Assembly (NCBI RefSeq): GCF_000384655.1
Contig: NZ_ARQI01000112.1
Location: 1-58,388 of the forward strand
Reading direction: 5' to 3'
From: Brachyspira innocens ATCC 29796
Lineage (GTDB): Bacteria > Spirochaetota > Brachyspiria > Brachyspirales > Brachyspiraceae
DNA: 58,388 nt
Below, piece after piece: positions 17,246 through 26,843 of this stretch; the first letter of the stretch is position 1; the number at the start of each line of letters is the position of its first letter. A model generated the notes under the pieces. That model had not been told where the DNA came from and ran no database searches. It saw nothing but the letters and a program-made list of their open reading frames with translations. The position numbers and the translations under genes are program-made.

Positions 17246-17926
17246 TTATAATGGTTTGTTTTTGGTATTGTTTCTTTCTATTGCCTCCTTTAATAATTTT
17301 CCGTTTTTGTATATACGTTCACTCATTTCAATGTACTTATTATAATTTTTATCATCTTTTACTTTGAAGTAGTATTGAGAAAGCCATACATATGATAAAT
17401 ATTTTTGGTATTTTTCTTTTGCATTATCTAATGCCTTATTAAAATATTCAAAAGCCTTTTTATTACTTCCGCCTGCTATGGCTGGAGCATGCATATATCC
17501 TACAGCTGTACCAAGAAGTGCAAAAAAATTTGAATTATCTTTATCTAAAATCTTCTTATATATTTTTTTACTGCTTGAACCAAAAGAAATTTTTTCTGGT
17601 ACTTTGCAGTAATAAACTATATAATTCATAAGTTCTGATACGCTTATTAAATAATCAATATCATCTGACTTTATATAATCTGTATTTGTTTCAATTATTT
17701 CTTTTAAGTAATTATATTTTTCTTCTTCATCTTCTATTGTTTTTGATTTTACAAGAGCGTATACATTTTGAAATGTTTTTGAATTATTATTTTCTACCAC
17801 TTTTATATCATAATCTGAAGAGTAATAATCATTATAAAAATTATTAATTTCTTTTGAATTATATGAATATGCTTTATTTGTTATAGCAGTTATTATGATT
17901 AAATATATTATAGTTTTTATTTTCAT
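17246..17926 (-). CDS. Secreted helical-repeat protein, TatT-like
   Basis: 226 residues with a signal peptide (MKIKTIIYLIIITAITNKAYS). The remainder is alpha-helical and TPR-like. The C-terminal half (NFFALLGTAVGYMHAP, AIAGGSNKKAFEYFNKA, YVWLSQYYF) is clearly paralogous to the protein at 53425-54147. The P..GG..KA...F.KA pattern recalls TatT (T-component) proteins of spirochaetes, which are periplasmic and TRAP-associated. No transporter is adjacent, so the partner is unknown. Confidence 0.7.
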   Translation of the reverse strand: MKIKTIIYLIIITAITNKAYSYNSKEINNFYNDYYSSDYDIKVVENNNSKTFQNVYALVKSKTIEDEEEKYNYLKEIIETNTDYIKSDDIDYLISVSELMNYIVYYCKVPEKISFGSSSKKIYKKILDKDNSNFFALLGTAVGYMHAPAIAGGSNKKAFEYFNKALDNAKEKYQKYLSYVWLSQYYFKVKDDKNYNKYIEMSERIYKNGKLLKEAIERNNTKNKPL

Positions 17927-18183
17927 TAAAAAATCCTATTTAGAATTGTTAGTATAATCATTTAATTTGTTAGTATATTCTAACATTTAAAAGAAAAAAA
18001 TCAATACATCAAAATATAATTTCATTAATTTTTTTAAATATTAATTGTGTTTAAATATTAAAATTAAGTTCGTCAAAAAAATAATAAAAAGTAAAAAAAA
18101 ATATACATATGATATGTATAATAATTGAAAAAAAAACTATATTAGTATATCATTACTGTAAATAAAAATTCATTGGAGGAAAC

Positions 18184-19584
18184 ATGGCTGTATCTAAAAA
18201 AAAGTCAGCAGAAAAAGCTTCGTCAAAATCTAGTAAGAAAACTGCAGCAGTAAAGAAAACTGCAGCGAGTAAAAAAGCAGTAAAAACAGCAGAGAAAAAA
18301 GTATCTGCTCCAAAATATTATGTATCAGAAGTTCCATTAAAAACAGCTGATAGAGAGATATTTGCTGCGATGAAAAATGAGTATAAAAGGGAAGTTAATG
18401 GTTTTGAGTTAATAGCTAGTGAAAATATAGTTTCACGTGCTGTTATGGAAGCTCAGGGCTCAATATTCACAAATAAATATGCTGAAGGCTATCCGTCAAA
18501 AAGATATTACGGCGGATGCAGTGAAGTTGATATTGTTGAAAACTTAGCTAGAGAAAGAGCAAAAAAGCTATTTAAAGCACCATTTATAAATGTGCAGCCT
18601 CATTCTGGCTCTCAGGCTAATATGGGAGTTTATATGGCTATACTTCAGCCGGGAGATACTTGTTTAGGTTTATCTCTTGATGCAGGCGGACATTTGACTC
18701 ATGGAAAAAATGTAAACTTTTCTGGTAAGATATATAAGTTTGAACATTACAATGTAAGAAAAGATACTATGCAAATTGACTATGATGAAGTAAGAGATAT
18801 AGCCAAAAGAGTTAATCCTAAATTAATAGTAGCAGGCGGAAGTGCTTATCCTAGAGTAATTGATTTCAAAAAGTTCAGAGAGATAGCTGATGAAGTTGGG
18901 GCTATGTTAATGGTAGACATGGCACATATTTCTGGATTGGTTGCTGCTGGACTTCACCCAAATCCTGTTGAATATGCACATTTTGTTACTGGTACTACTC
19001 ATAAAACTTTGAGAGGACCTAGAGGCGGATATATAATTTCTACTGAAGAAGAATTGGCTAAAAAAGTTGATAAAACAATATTCCCTGGTATACAAGGCGG
19101 ACCTTTAATGCATGTTATAGCTGCTAAAGCTGTGTGTTTTAAAGAGGCATTAGATCCTAAATTTGTTAAATATCAGGAACAGGTTTTGAAAAATGCTGAA
19201 GCTATGTCTAATATGTTTTTATCAAAAGGATATGAATTAGTTTCTGGAGGAACTGATACTCATTTAATATTAGTTGATGTAAAAAAATCAAAAGGTATAA
19301 CTGGACAAGTTGCTGAAACAGTTTTAGATAAAGCACATATCACTACAAATAAAAACGGCATACCTTATGATACAGAATCTCCAATGGTTACAAGCGGTAT
19401 AAGACTTGGTACTCCTGCCATAACTACAAGAGGTTTAAAAGAAAAAGATGTTATGGAATTAACTCAGTATATTGATGAGGTATTAAGCAATAGTGATGAT
19501 GAAAAAGTGATAAACGCTGTTGCAAAAAAAGTTGCTGCTTTATGTAAAAAATTCCCAATGTATAAATATATATCTGAGATGTAA
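18184..19584 (+). CDS. glyA: Serine hydroxymethyltransferase with lysine-rich N-terminal tail
   Basis: PLP enzyme interconverting serine and glycine and producing 5,10-methylene-THF; 466 residues against a usual 410-420. The conserved core begins near residue 50. ELIASEN is at 75-81 and the PLP lysine is K274 in TTHKT. Residues 1-44 form an extra tail with 15 Lys, 10 Ala and 8 Ser, like the tails of histone H1-like proteins. GGAGGA stands directly before the ATG at 18184, so the tail is very probably translated. It supplies one-carbon units alongside fhs. Confidence 0.96.
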   Translation: MAVSKKKSAEKASSKSSKKTAAVKKTAASKKAVKTAEKKVSAPKYYVSEVPLKTADREIFAAMKNEYKREVNGFELIASENIVSRAVMEAQGSIFTNKYAEGYPSKRYYGGCSEVDIVENLARERAKKLFKAPFINVQPHSGSQANMGVYMAILQPGDTCLGLSLDAGGHLTHGKNVNFSGKIYKFEHYNVRKDTMQIDYDEVRDIAKRVNPKLIVAGGSAYPRVIDFKKFREIADEVGAMLMVDMAHISGLVAAGLHPNPVEYAHFVTGTTHKTLRGPRGGYIISTEEELAKKVDKTIFPGIQGGPLMHVIAAKAVCFKEALDPKFVKYQEQVLKNAEAMSNMFLSKGYELVSGGTDTHLILVDVKKSKGITGQVAETVLDKAHITTNKNGIPYDTESPMVTSGIRLGTPAITTRGLKEKDVMELTQYIDEVLSNSDDEKVINAVAKKVAALCKKFPMYKYISEM

Positions 19585-19612
19585 TTTTTATATATTGTAG
19601 GTTTATTAATAA

Positions 19613-19640
19613 AAGGGAGTGCTTTTTTTAAGCCTCCCTT
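19613..19640. terminator. Bidirectional terminator between glyA and the HAD gene
   Basis: AAGGGAG (19613-19619) with CTCCCTT (19634-19640), and inner GCTT/AAGC pairs, followed by ATTTTTTATT on the plus strand. On the minus strand CTTTTATT follows. It separates two convergent genes. Confidence 0.88.
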
Positions 19641-19670
19641 ATTTTTTATTAAACTGTTTTTACATAATTT

Positions 19671-20330
19671 TTATATAATTTCTATATATTCGAGTACCTT
19701 ATCTATTCTATCTACGGCAATATCCGCTCCGTTTTTTAATAACTCTTCTTTGCTGTAAGTATTTGTAATTGCAGCTGTTTTTATGCCAGTTTTTTTAGCT
19801 CCTATTACTCCTGCAATACTGTCTTCAAATATTATTACATTTTCTTTTTGTATATTATTGTTATATTTTTTTAAAATTTCAAAAGCATTAATAAATAAAT
19901 CTGCTTCAGGTTTTGCCCTTAGTTTTTCATTATGACATGAATAGCCTTTTATATATTTTGCTATAGATTTTTTTTCAGCCATTCTTTTTACATAATCTAT
20001 ATTACTGTTTGAAGCTATAACAATATCAATACTTTTTAATCTTTCTAATGTTTCAATAACACCGTCAAATGTTTCTAAATCTGTTTCTATTATTTTGTGA
20101 AAATAAATTTCTGCTTCTTTGAAAAAATTATCAGGCACATAGTACCCATTATTTTTTAGAAAATCATATATATCATCAGTTTGATATCCAGCCAATGATT
20201 TAAAATCAAAATCTTTAAGTGCATTCATTTCGGATGCAGTATGAATTAGTGCTTTTGTATAGAGGCTCTCACTATCAACTAAGGTACCGTCAAAATCAAA
20301 TATAGCTCCTCTTATTTTTATAGTATTCAT
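19671..20330 (-). CDS. HAD-superfamily hydrolase, beta-phosphoglucomutase-like
   Basis: 219-residue cytoplasmic phosphatase or phosphomutase. Motif I is FDFDGTLVDSE (residues ~11-21), motif II is IVIASNSN, motif III is the K of RAKPEADLF, and motif IV is IFEDSIAG. The cap domain after motif I places it in subfamily IA with beta-PGM/Gph-like enzymes. The substrate (sugar phosphate or phosphoglycolate) cannot be read from sequence. It is convergent with glyA. Confidence 0.88.
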   Translation of the reverse strand: MNTIKIRGAIFDFDGTLVDSESLYTKALIHTASEMNALKDFDFKSLAGYQTDDIYDFLKNNGYYVPDNFFKEAEIYFHKIIETDLETFDGVIETLERLKSIDIVIASNSNIDYVKRMAEKKSIAKYIKGYSCHNEKLRAKPEADLFINAFEILKKYNNNIQKENVIIFEDSIAGVIGAKKTGIKTAAITNTYSKEELLKNGADIAVDRIDKVLEYIEII

Positions 20331-20509
20331 AGAATTTCCTTAAGCAATTTTTATTATCAAGAATTGTATATTTATTTATATCAAAATCAATAGAAAAAAT
20401 TAATAAAAAATTTGTATTGTTTGATAATAAATTACATATGTGTTATAATTTTTTTACAGGCTATTTTATGAAAAATATGATAATCCAATTTTTAAAGGAG
20501 TATTTTACT

Positions 20510-21271
20510 ATGGGTTTAAAATTAATTATTGCAAAAGATGCTAATGGAGTAGGAAAAAAAACAGCTTTAGAGATTATTAATTTGTTAAAGGTGAAAAAAG
20601 ATGCAGTTTTGGGTCTTGCCACAGGAGGTACTGCTGAGGCTGTATATCCGCACTTAATAAAGGCGTATGAAAAAAAAGAAATAGATTTTAAAAATGTTAA
20701 ATCTGTTAACTTAGATGAGTATAAAGGATTAGACCCAAAAAATGAACAAAGCTACAGATATTTTATGAATAAAAATTTATTTGACCATGTAAATATCGAT
20801 AAGAAAAATACTTTTGTTCCAAGCGGTATAGGTGAAAAAGAAAAAATACTAGATGATTTCAATAAAAAAATAGAAAAACTCCCTAGAGATATACAATTAT
20901 TAGGAGTAGGTCCTAATGGTCATATAGCATTTAATGAGCCTGATGAAGTTTTGCATGCAAATGCTTTGTGTGTTAAACTTAATGAAAAAACTATTAAAGC
21001 CAATTCAAGATTCTTTGCCTCAGAAAAAGATGTTCCTAGAGAAGCATTCAGTATGGGTATGGGCGGAATATTAAAAGCTAAAAAAATAGTTATAGCGGCT
21101 ATCGGTAAAGGAAAAGCCGCTGCTATGAAAGAGCTTTTAACTAATGATAAAATTACTACTAAATGTCCTGTTACATTCTTAAAACTTCATAATGATGTAG
21201 TTGTTGTTATAGATCAGGAGTTATATGATGCTATACCAGAACTTAAAGAGAAAAAAGCTAATAAGAAATAA
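20510..21271 (+). CDS. nagB: Glucosamine-6-phosphate deaminase
   Basis: Converts glucosamine 6-phosphate to fructose 6-phosphate plus ammonia; 253 residues. Visible motifs are LGLATGGTAEAVY (phosphate binding), VNLDEYKGL with the catalytic Asp, and GVGPNGHIAFNEP with the catalytic His. An open frame extends 31 codons further upstream, but the ATG at 20510 has AAAGGAG at good spacing and the upstream residues do not look like NagB. It completes amino-sugar use with nanA/nanQ at 48 kb, although nagA is not in this window. Confidence 0.95.
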   Translation: MGLKLIIAKDANGVGKKTALEIINLLKVKKDAVLGLATGGTAEAVYPHLIKAYEKKEIDFKNVKSVNLDEYKGLDPKNEQSYRYFMNKNLFDHVNIDKKNTFVPSGIGEKEKILDDFNKKIEKLPRDIQLLGVGPNGHIAFNEPDEVLHANALCVKLNEKTIKANSRFFASEKDVPREAFSMGMGGILKAKKIVIAAIGKGKAAAMKELLTNDKITTKCPVTFLKLHNDVVVVIDQELYDAIPELKEKKANKK

Positions 21272-21295
21272 TTAAAAAAATAATGCTTGTAATTT

Positions 21296-21317
21296 AGGGC
21301 AGCTTATGAGCTGTCCT
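21296..21317 (+). terminator. Intrinsic terminator of nagB
   Basis: AGGGCAGCT (21296-21304) pairs with AGCTGTCCT (21309-21317), one G-U pair, loop TATG, then TTTTTATTTTATT. Confidence 0.9.
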
Positions 21318-21387
21318 TTTTATTTTATTCTTTGAAAATGGTTATATTTAAAGACGATATAAATTTAATAAATATAGGATTTTGTAT

Positions 21388-22545
21388 ATGAAAAAGAAAG
21401 CTGTTTTAATAGTGGTAGATAGCTGCGGAGTGGGGGCATTACCTGATGCAGCTCTATTTGGTGATGAGGGAGTTAATACTCTTGCTCATTTAGCTGAAGC
21501 TGAAGGGGGAATAAGCCTTCCGAATATGGAGAAAATGGGGATTGGAAATATTATAGATATAAAGGGAGTTGCCAAAAATAATAACGCTTTAGGATATTAC
21601 GGAAAAGCTATGGAAACTTCTAAGGCAAAAGATACAACTACTGGACATTGGGAAATAGCGGGGCTTGTTTCAGAAAAACCTTTTAATACATATCCTAATG
21701 GTTTTCCAGAAATTACTTTAAAAAAAATAGAAGAGTTTTCTAAAAGAAGAATAGTATGTAATAAACCTTATTCTGGTACTGAAGTAATAGATGATTATGC
21801 AGATGAACAGTTAAAAGACGGTGCTTTGATAGTATATACTTCTGCCGATTCTGTACTTCAAATTGCAGCTCATGAAGATATAATACCTATAGATGAACTT
21901 TACAGCATATGCAAAAAAGCTCTTGAAATATGTAATGAATATTCACCTGTAGCTAGAGTTATAGCCCGTCCTTATATAGGAACTAAAGGCAATTATAAAA
22001 GAACAGAAAGAAGACATGATTATTCTGTGCCTCCAAGCGGAGAAACTATGCTTGACAGATTAAAAAATCATAATTTGCCAGTTGTGGGAATAGGAAAAAC
22101 AAGCGATATATTTGCAGGGGTAGGCATTACAGAAAACAGACTTACAAATAAAAACAATCTTGATGGTATAGAAAAAACTATAAAAGCTATTAAGGAAATT
22201 GATGAAGGATTAATATTTACAAATTTGGTTGATTTTGATATGCTTTATGGTCATAGAAGAGATCCTAAAGGATATAAAAATGCTTTGGAAGAGTTTGATA
22301 AATATATACCAGAGATGACTAATAATTTGAATGATGATGATTTATTCATTATAACAGCAGATCATGGATGCGATCCTACATACAAAGGAAGCGATCATAC
22401 AAGAGAGTATATTCCTATATTGGCATATGGAAAAAATTTAAAAAAGAATATTAATATAGGAGTAAAGGAATCATTTGTATCAATAGCTGCTTCAATAGAA
22501 AAACATCTTCTAGGCGATACAAAATTAGAGGGCTGTTTCCTATAA
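21388..22545 (+). CDS. deoB: Phosphopentomutase
   Basis: Interconverts ribose (or deoxyribose) 1- and 5-phosphates in nucleoside salvage; 385 residues. Metal-binding motifs of the alkaline-phosphatase fold are present: VVDSCGVGALPDA near the start, KDTTTGHWE, and near the C-terminus NLVDFDMLYGHRRDP, ITADHGCDP and SDHTREYIP. The ATG at 21388 is preferred to a TTG two codons earlier, with AGGA upstream. It fits with the purine salvage theme of guaA and the riboswitch-linked deaminase. Confidence 0.95.
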   Translation: MKKKAVLIVVDSCGVGALPDAALFGDEGVNTLAHLAEAEGGISLPNMEKMGIGNIIDIKGVAKNNNALGYYGKAMETSKAKDTTTGHWEIAGLVSEKPFNTYPNGFPEITLKKIEEFSKRRIVCNKPYSGTEVIDDYADEQLKDGALIVYTSADSVLQIAAHEDIIPIDELYSICKKALEICNEYSPVARVIARPYIGTKGNYKRTERRHDYSVPPSGETMLDRLKNHNLPVVGIGKTSDIFAGVGITENRLTNKNNLDGIEKTIKAIKEIDEGLIFTNLVDFDMLYGHRRDPKGYKNALEEFDKYIPEMTNNLNDDDLFIITADHGCDPTYKGSDHTREYIPILAYGKNLKKNINIGVKESFVSIAASIEKHLLGDTKLEGCFL

Positions 22546-22560
22546 TTTTTTAATATCATT

Positions 22561-22592
22561 TAATAACTGGGGTAAACTATCTCCAGTTATTA
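22561..22592 (+). terminator. Intrinsic terminator of deoB
   Basis: Perfect 10-bp stem TAATAACTGG (22561-22570) with CCAGTTATTA (22583-22592), followed by AATATATTTTTT. Confidence 0.88.
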
Positions 22593-22727
22593 AATATATT
22601 TTTTCTTTACTTCCAGTCATTTATATTTAATGCTTAATTTTATTTATTTTTATCGCTTTAATAATTATACCCGACACAATAGTATTATTTAAATTTAATG
22701 TGCTAATTAACGCACGATTGACCTTTT

Positions 22728-23050
22728 ATACCTAAACAATTATAATTTGTCAAAAATTAATTTTTTAAATTTAAAATATTTGCGGGGATTCACAGTCGTG
22801 CCCGCTCTGCGTGCCTTCGGCAACCCCACTTCTTTTGTGACGCTGTCCGCCTTCAGTGTGCCACAAAGAAGTAGGCACAGCCCGCAGTCGTGAAAGGCTA
22901 CATTTTATGCTGAATTTAGCAATTTATCCTACATATAAAACATAATTAGTACTATTTAATAATAATTTCAACGCTTGCACTTTTTGGTTCTTTTTGCGGC
23001 GGGAAAAAGAACAATTAAAAATTGACAAACTTAAAAATTTTTAGTATATA
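22728..23050 (+). repeat. Dispersed intergenic element, best complete copy (copy 4)
   Basis: Left terminal repeat TATACCTAAACAATTATA then TTTGTCAAAAATTAATTTTT. Right end is AATTGACAAACTTAAAAA then TTTTTAGTATATA, the imperfect inverse of the left. Between them are the core (GCGGGGATTCACAG, CTGCGTGCCTTCGGC, TTCTTTTGTGACGCTG with its partner CACAAAGAAG), a central AT-rich arm, and a hairpin built on GGTTCTTTTTGCGG and CGGGAAAAAGAAC. No gene is inside. With the deoB terminator it fills the gap 22546-23221. ACGCACGAT (22710-22718) and its inverse ATCGTGCGT (23103-23111) flank it. Confidence 0.82.
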
Positions 23051-23221
23051 CAAAATAAGCCTTATTAAGGAAAACAATTTTTATTATACAAAAAATCATC
23101 TTATCGTGCGTAGCTAAAAATTTTAATGTATATTTTATATTATGATAACTATTAATTGAAATTTTATTATTTTGATATAATATTATTCAATTAATCGCAT
23201 TTCATAATTAAAGAGGAATAT

Positions 23222-24766
23222 ATGCAAAACAATATAGATAAGGTTTTAATATTAGATTTCGGCTCACAATTTACTCAGCTTATTACAAGAAGAATAAGGG
23301 AATTGAATGTTTATTCAGAGATACACCCTTTTCATGTTTCAATAGATTTTATAAAAGAATTTAGTCCTAAAGCAATAATACTTTCAGGAGGTCCTTCAAG
23401 CGTATATGAAGAAGATGCTCCAAAAGTTGATAAAGCATTATTTGAATTAGGCATTCCGATATTAGGTATATGCTACGGTATGCAGATAATAGTTTATTCT
23501 ATGGGCGGAAAAGTTGAAAGTGCTTCAAAAAGAGAATATGGAAAAGCAGAAATTGAAATAACTAATCATGAAAGCATATTCAAATCATTTGATAAAAAAA
23601 ATATAGTATGGATGAGCCATGGAGATAGTATCAAATCTATACCAGAAGGTTTTGAACTTATAGCAAAAACACCGAATACAGAACTTGCTGCTATAGAAAA
23701 TAAACAAAAAAATATTTATGCTATACAGTTTCACCCTGAAGTAGTTCACACTGAAAACGGTATAAAAATTATAGAAAACTTTTTATTTAATATTTGTAAA
23801 TGCGAGAAAAATTGGAATATGGGCTCTTTTATAGAGTATGAGATAAAGAGAATAAAAGAGAGAGTAGGGGATAAAAATGTAATACTTGGGCTTTCTGGAG
23901 GAGTTGATTCTTCAGTGGCTGCTGTATTAATAGAAAAAGCTATAGGAAAACAGCTAAAATGTATATTCGTTAATAACGGTCTTTTAAGAAAAGATGAAGC
24001 CAAAAAAGTAGTAGAAGTATTCAGAGATAATTTTAATATTGATTTGATATATGTTGATGCTTCAAAGAGATTTTTGGATAAGTTAGCAGGTATTACAGAT
24101 CCAGAACAAAAAAGAAAAATAATAGGTCATGAATTTGTAAGTGTATTTAATGATGAAGCTAAAAAGATAGAGAATGTAGGATTTTTAGCACAGGGTACAC
24201 TTTATCCTGATGTTATAGAGAGTGTATCATTAAGAGGAAGTTCTGCAGTTATAAAAAGCCATCATAATGTAGGCGGACTTCCAAAAGATATGAAATTCGA
24301 ACTTTTAGAGCCTTTCAGAGAATTATTCAAAGATGAAGTTAGAGAAATTGGGCTTGAATTAAAATTACCAGAAGATATTGTATATAGACAGCCTTTCCCC
24401 GGACCTGGTCTTGCCGTTAGAATACTTGGAGACATTACAGAAGAAAGAGTAAAAATACTTCAGGAAGCTGATGATATAGTTGTAGCTGAAATAAAAAAGG
24501 CAGGGCTTTACAGAAAATTATGGCAGTCATTTGCTGTACTTCTTCCAGTAAAAAGTGTTGGCGTTATGGGAGACGGCAGAACTTATGAACAGGTTTGTGC
24601 TGTAAGGGCAGTAGAAAGTGTTGATGCTATGACTGCAGATTGGGCTAAAATCGATTATAATGTATTAGGTATAATATCAAACAGAATAATAAATGAAGTA
24701 AAAGGTATTAACCGTGTTGTTTACGATATATCTTCAAAACCGCCTGCTACAATAGAATGGGAATAA
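23222..24766 (+). CDS. guaA: GMP synthase (glutamine-hydrolysing)
   Basis: Converts XMP to GMP; 514 residues, the family's usual length. An N-terminal class I glutamine amidotransferase has C84 in GICYG and the H-P-E pair in QFHPEV. The ATP-pyrophosphatase domain has the P-loop LSGGVDSS (~223-230). The C-terminal dimerisation domain ends [13 protein letters not shown]. The start has AGAGGAA upstream. No purine riboswitch is visible before it; instead a dispersed element occupies the upstream gap. Confidence 0.97.
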   Translation: MQNNIDKVLILDFGSQFTQLITRRIRELNVYSEIHPFHVSIDFIKEFSPKAIILSGGPSSVYEEDAPKVDKALFELGIPILGICYGMQIIVYSMGGKVESASKREYGKAEIEITNHESIFKSFDKKNIVWMSHGDSIKSIPEGFELIAKTPNTELAAIENKQKNIYAIQFHPEVVHTENGIKIIENFLFNICKCEKNWNMGSFIEYEIKRIKERVGDKNVILGLSGGVDSSVAAVLIEKAIGKQLKCIFVNNGLLRKDEAKKVVEVFRDNFNIDLIYVDASKRFLDKLAGITDPEQKRKIIGHEFVSVFNDEAKKIENVGFLAQGTLYPDVIESVSLRGSSAVIKSHHNVGGLPKDMKFELLEPFRELFKDEVREIGLELKLPEDIVYRQPFPGPGLAVRILGDITEERVKILQEADDIVVAEIKKAGLYRKLWQSFAVLLPVKSVGVMGDGRTYEQVCAVRAVESVDAMTADWAKIDYNVLGIISNRIINEVKGINRVVYDISSKPPATIEWE

Positions 24767-24791
24767 GAAATAAGATTAATATGAATGTATA

Positions 24792-24816
24792 GGAGCTGTT
24801 ATTTTTCAATAGCTCC
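24792..24816 (+). terminator. Intrinsic terminator of guaA
   Basis: GGAGCT (24792-24797) with AGCTCC (24811-24816), extra inner pairs, then GTTTTTT. Confidence 0.88.
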
Positions 24817-24852
24817 GTTTTTTATATAGATTTATAAAATTAATGTTAAAAT

Positions 24853-24912
24853 AAAAATAGCTGTATTCAATTTTTATATTATAATTTTTATATATTGAAA
24901 ACAGCTATTTTT
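24853..24912. terminator. Long hairpin, terminator of fhs
   Basis: AAAAATAGCTGT (24853-24864) is perfectly complementary to ACAGCTATTTTT (24901-24912), with TTCAAT/ATTGAA pairing inside. It lies just past the fhs stop codon on the minus strand and can also back up guaA termination on the plus strand. Confidence 0.8.
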
Positions 24913-24931
24913 CGTAATTCAGTATTTATTA

Positions 24932-26593
24932 TTAGAATAATCCGCTTATTTTTCCGTTTTCATCTATATCTATATTGCATGCAGCTGGTATTTTAGGAAG
25001 TCCCGGCATATCTATGATACCTCCAGCCATAGCAATAATAAATCCTGCACCTGAAGCAAGTTTTACTTCATCAATATTTAGAGTATATCCTTTAGGAGCA
25101 TTAAGAAGTGCTGGATTATCGGATATTGATTTTTGAGTTTTTGACATACATATAGGCAGATTTCCAAATCCTATACTCTCTATTTTTTTTATCATTTTAT
25201 TTGCTTTTGCTGAGAATTTAACATCACCAGCACCATATATTTCTTTGCATATAAGTTCTATTTTTTCTTTTATGCCTTTTTCTAAATCATATAAAGGTTT
25301 ATAATTAGATTCTTCAGAAGCGGCTTTTACAACTTTTTGCGCTAAATCTTTTCCGCCTTCTCCTCCTTTTTCCCATACTTCGCAGAGTGATATTTCAGCA
25401 CCAATGTCTTGGCAGTGTTTTGTTATGCATTCTATTTCTTTTTGAGTATCGGAAGAGAATTTGTTAATAGCAACTACAACTGGAACATTATATTTTCTCA
25501 TATTTTCTATATGTTTATCCAAATTTTCAAAACCTTTATTTAAAGCATTCAAATCTTCTTTATTAAGCTCCAAAGCTCCTCCATGATGTTTTAATGCCCT
25601 TATAGTAGCAACCAAAACTATGCAGTTTGGCTTCAAATCAGCAGCACGGCATTTAATATCAAGAAACTTTTCAGCCCCCAAATCAGCAGCAAATCCAGCC
25701 TCTGTGATAGTATAATCAGAAAGTTTTAAAGCTAATTTTGTGGCAAGTATAGAATTACAGCCATGAGCAATATTAGCAAAAGGTCCTCCATGAACTATAG
25801 CAGGAGTGTTTTCTAGTGTCTGTACCAAATTAGGTTTTATAGCATCTTTAAGTAAAGCACAGGCGGCACCTTCAACTTTCAAATCTTTTACTTTTAAAGG
25901 ATTATCATTAACATCATAAGCAAATACAATATTTCCTATTCTCTCTTTCAAATCCATTAAAGAGTTTGAAAGACAAAGTATAGCCATAATCTCAGAAGCA
26001 ACAGTTATTTGAAATGATGACTGTCTAGTAACTCCGTTCTCACTTCCTCCAAGACCTATAACTATATCGCGTAATGCTCTGTCATTCATATCAACAACTC
26101 TTTTAAATACTATTTTATTAGTATCTATTTTTAATTCATTTCCTTGTTTTATATGATTATCAATACATGCAGATATTAGATTATGAGCAGAACCTATAGC
26201 ATGAAAATCTCCGTTGAAGTGCAAATTAATATCTTCCATAGGTACTATTTGAGCATATCCGCCTCCGCATGCTCCGCCTTTTATTCCAAATACAGGACCT
26301 AAAGATGGTTCTCTTAAAGCAGCTACTGCATTTTTACCTATTTTATTTAAGCCTTGTGTTAATCCTATTGTAACAGTGGATTTTCCTTCTCCAGCAGGGG
26401 TTGGAGTGATAGCTGTTACCAAAACCAATTTTCCGTTTTTTTTGTCTTTTAATTTATTTAATAATGATAATTCTATTTTAGCCTTATACTTACCGTACGC
26501 TTCATAATCATCATCTGTAAGATTAAGCATTTTAGCTATTTCATCTATTCTTTTTAATTTACATTCTTGTGCTATTTCTATATCTGTTTTCAT
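24932..26593 (-). CDS. fhs: Formate-tetrahydrofolate ligase
   Basis: ATP-dependent synthesis of 10-formyl-THF from formate and THF; 553 residues, normal length. The P-loop TPAGEGKST is at ~65-73, followed by the family motifs [16 protein letters not shown] (in parts), HAIGSAHNL and the C-terminal [12 protein letters not shown] region. GGAG lies five to six bases before the ATG. The enzyme supplies formyl groups for purine synthesis and connects with glyA through the folate pool. Confidence 0.97.
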   Translation of the reverse strand: MKTDIEIAQECKLKRIDEIAKMLNLTDDDYEAYGKYKAKIELSLLNKLKDKKNGKLVLVTAITPTPAGEGKSTVTIGLTQGLNKIGKNAVAALREPSLGPVFGIKGGACGGGYAQIVPMEDINLHFNGDFHAIGSAHNLISACIDNHIKQGNELKIDTNKIVFKRVVDMNDRALRDIVIGLGGSENGVTRQSSFQITVASEIMAILCLSNSLMDLKERIGNIVFAYDVNDNPLKVKDLKVEGAACALLKDAIKPNLVQTLENTPAIVHGGPFANIAHGCNSILATKLALKLSDYTITEAGFAADLGAEKFLDIKCRAADLKPNCIVLVATIRALKHHGGALELNKEDLNALNKGFENLDKHIENMRKYNVPVVVAINKFSSDTQKEIECITKHCQDIGAEISLCEVWEKGGEGGKDLAQKVVKAASEESNYKPLYDLEKGIKEKIELICKEIYGAGDVKFSAKANKMIKKIESIGFGNLPICMSKTQKSISDNPALLNAPKGYTLNIDEVKLASGAGFIIAMAGGIIDMPGLPKIPAACNIDIDENGKISGLF

Positions 26594-26843
26594 AATGTCT
26601 CCAATAAATTATTTGTAATATTTTATAATTTTTATTAGTAATTCTAATATAGTAAATATATAGCATTTTTTAATTATTTGATAGTGTTTTTTTCATTAAT
26701 TACTCAAATTACTTTAAAAAATACTATTGAATTTTGTATAATTATTATTATAATTTTCTAAAAGAGGTTTAAATATATTTATTTTTTATTATATAAATTA
26801 TTATAGAAAATTACTTCTTAATTTTTAATAAAGGATTCGTTTA

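Noticed and set aside
20417-20509. Longer N-terminus of nagB
   Set aside because: The 31 extra codons are AT-rich and hydrophobic with no family match, and the ATG at 20510 has a strong AAAGGAG.
22546-23221. tRNA or other stable RNA gene in the larger gaps
   Set aside because: I looked for the T-loop pattern GGTTCGAATCC and its variants and for cloverleaf stems in the gaps and found none. The GC-rich patches belong to the dispersed repeat.
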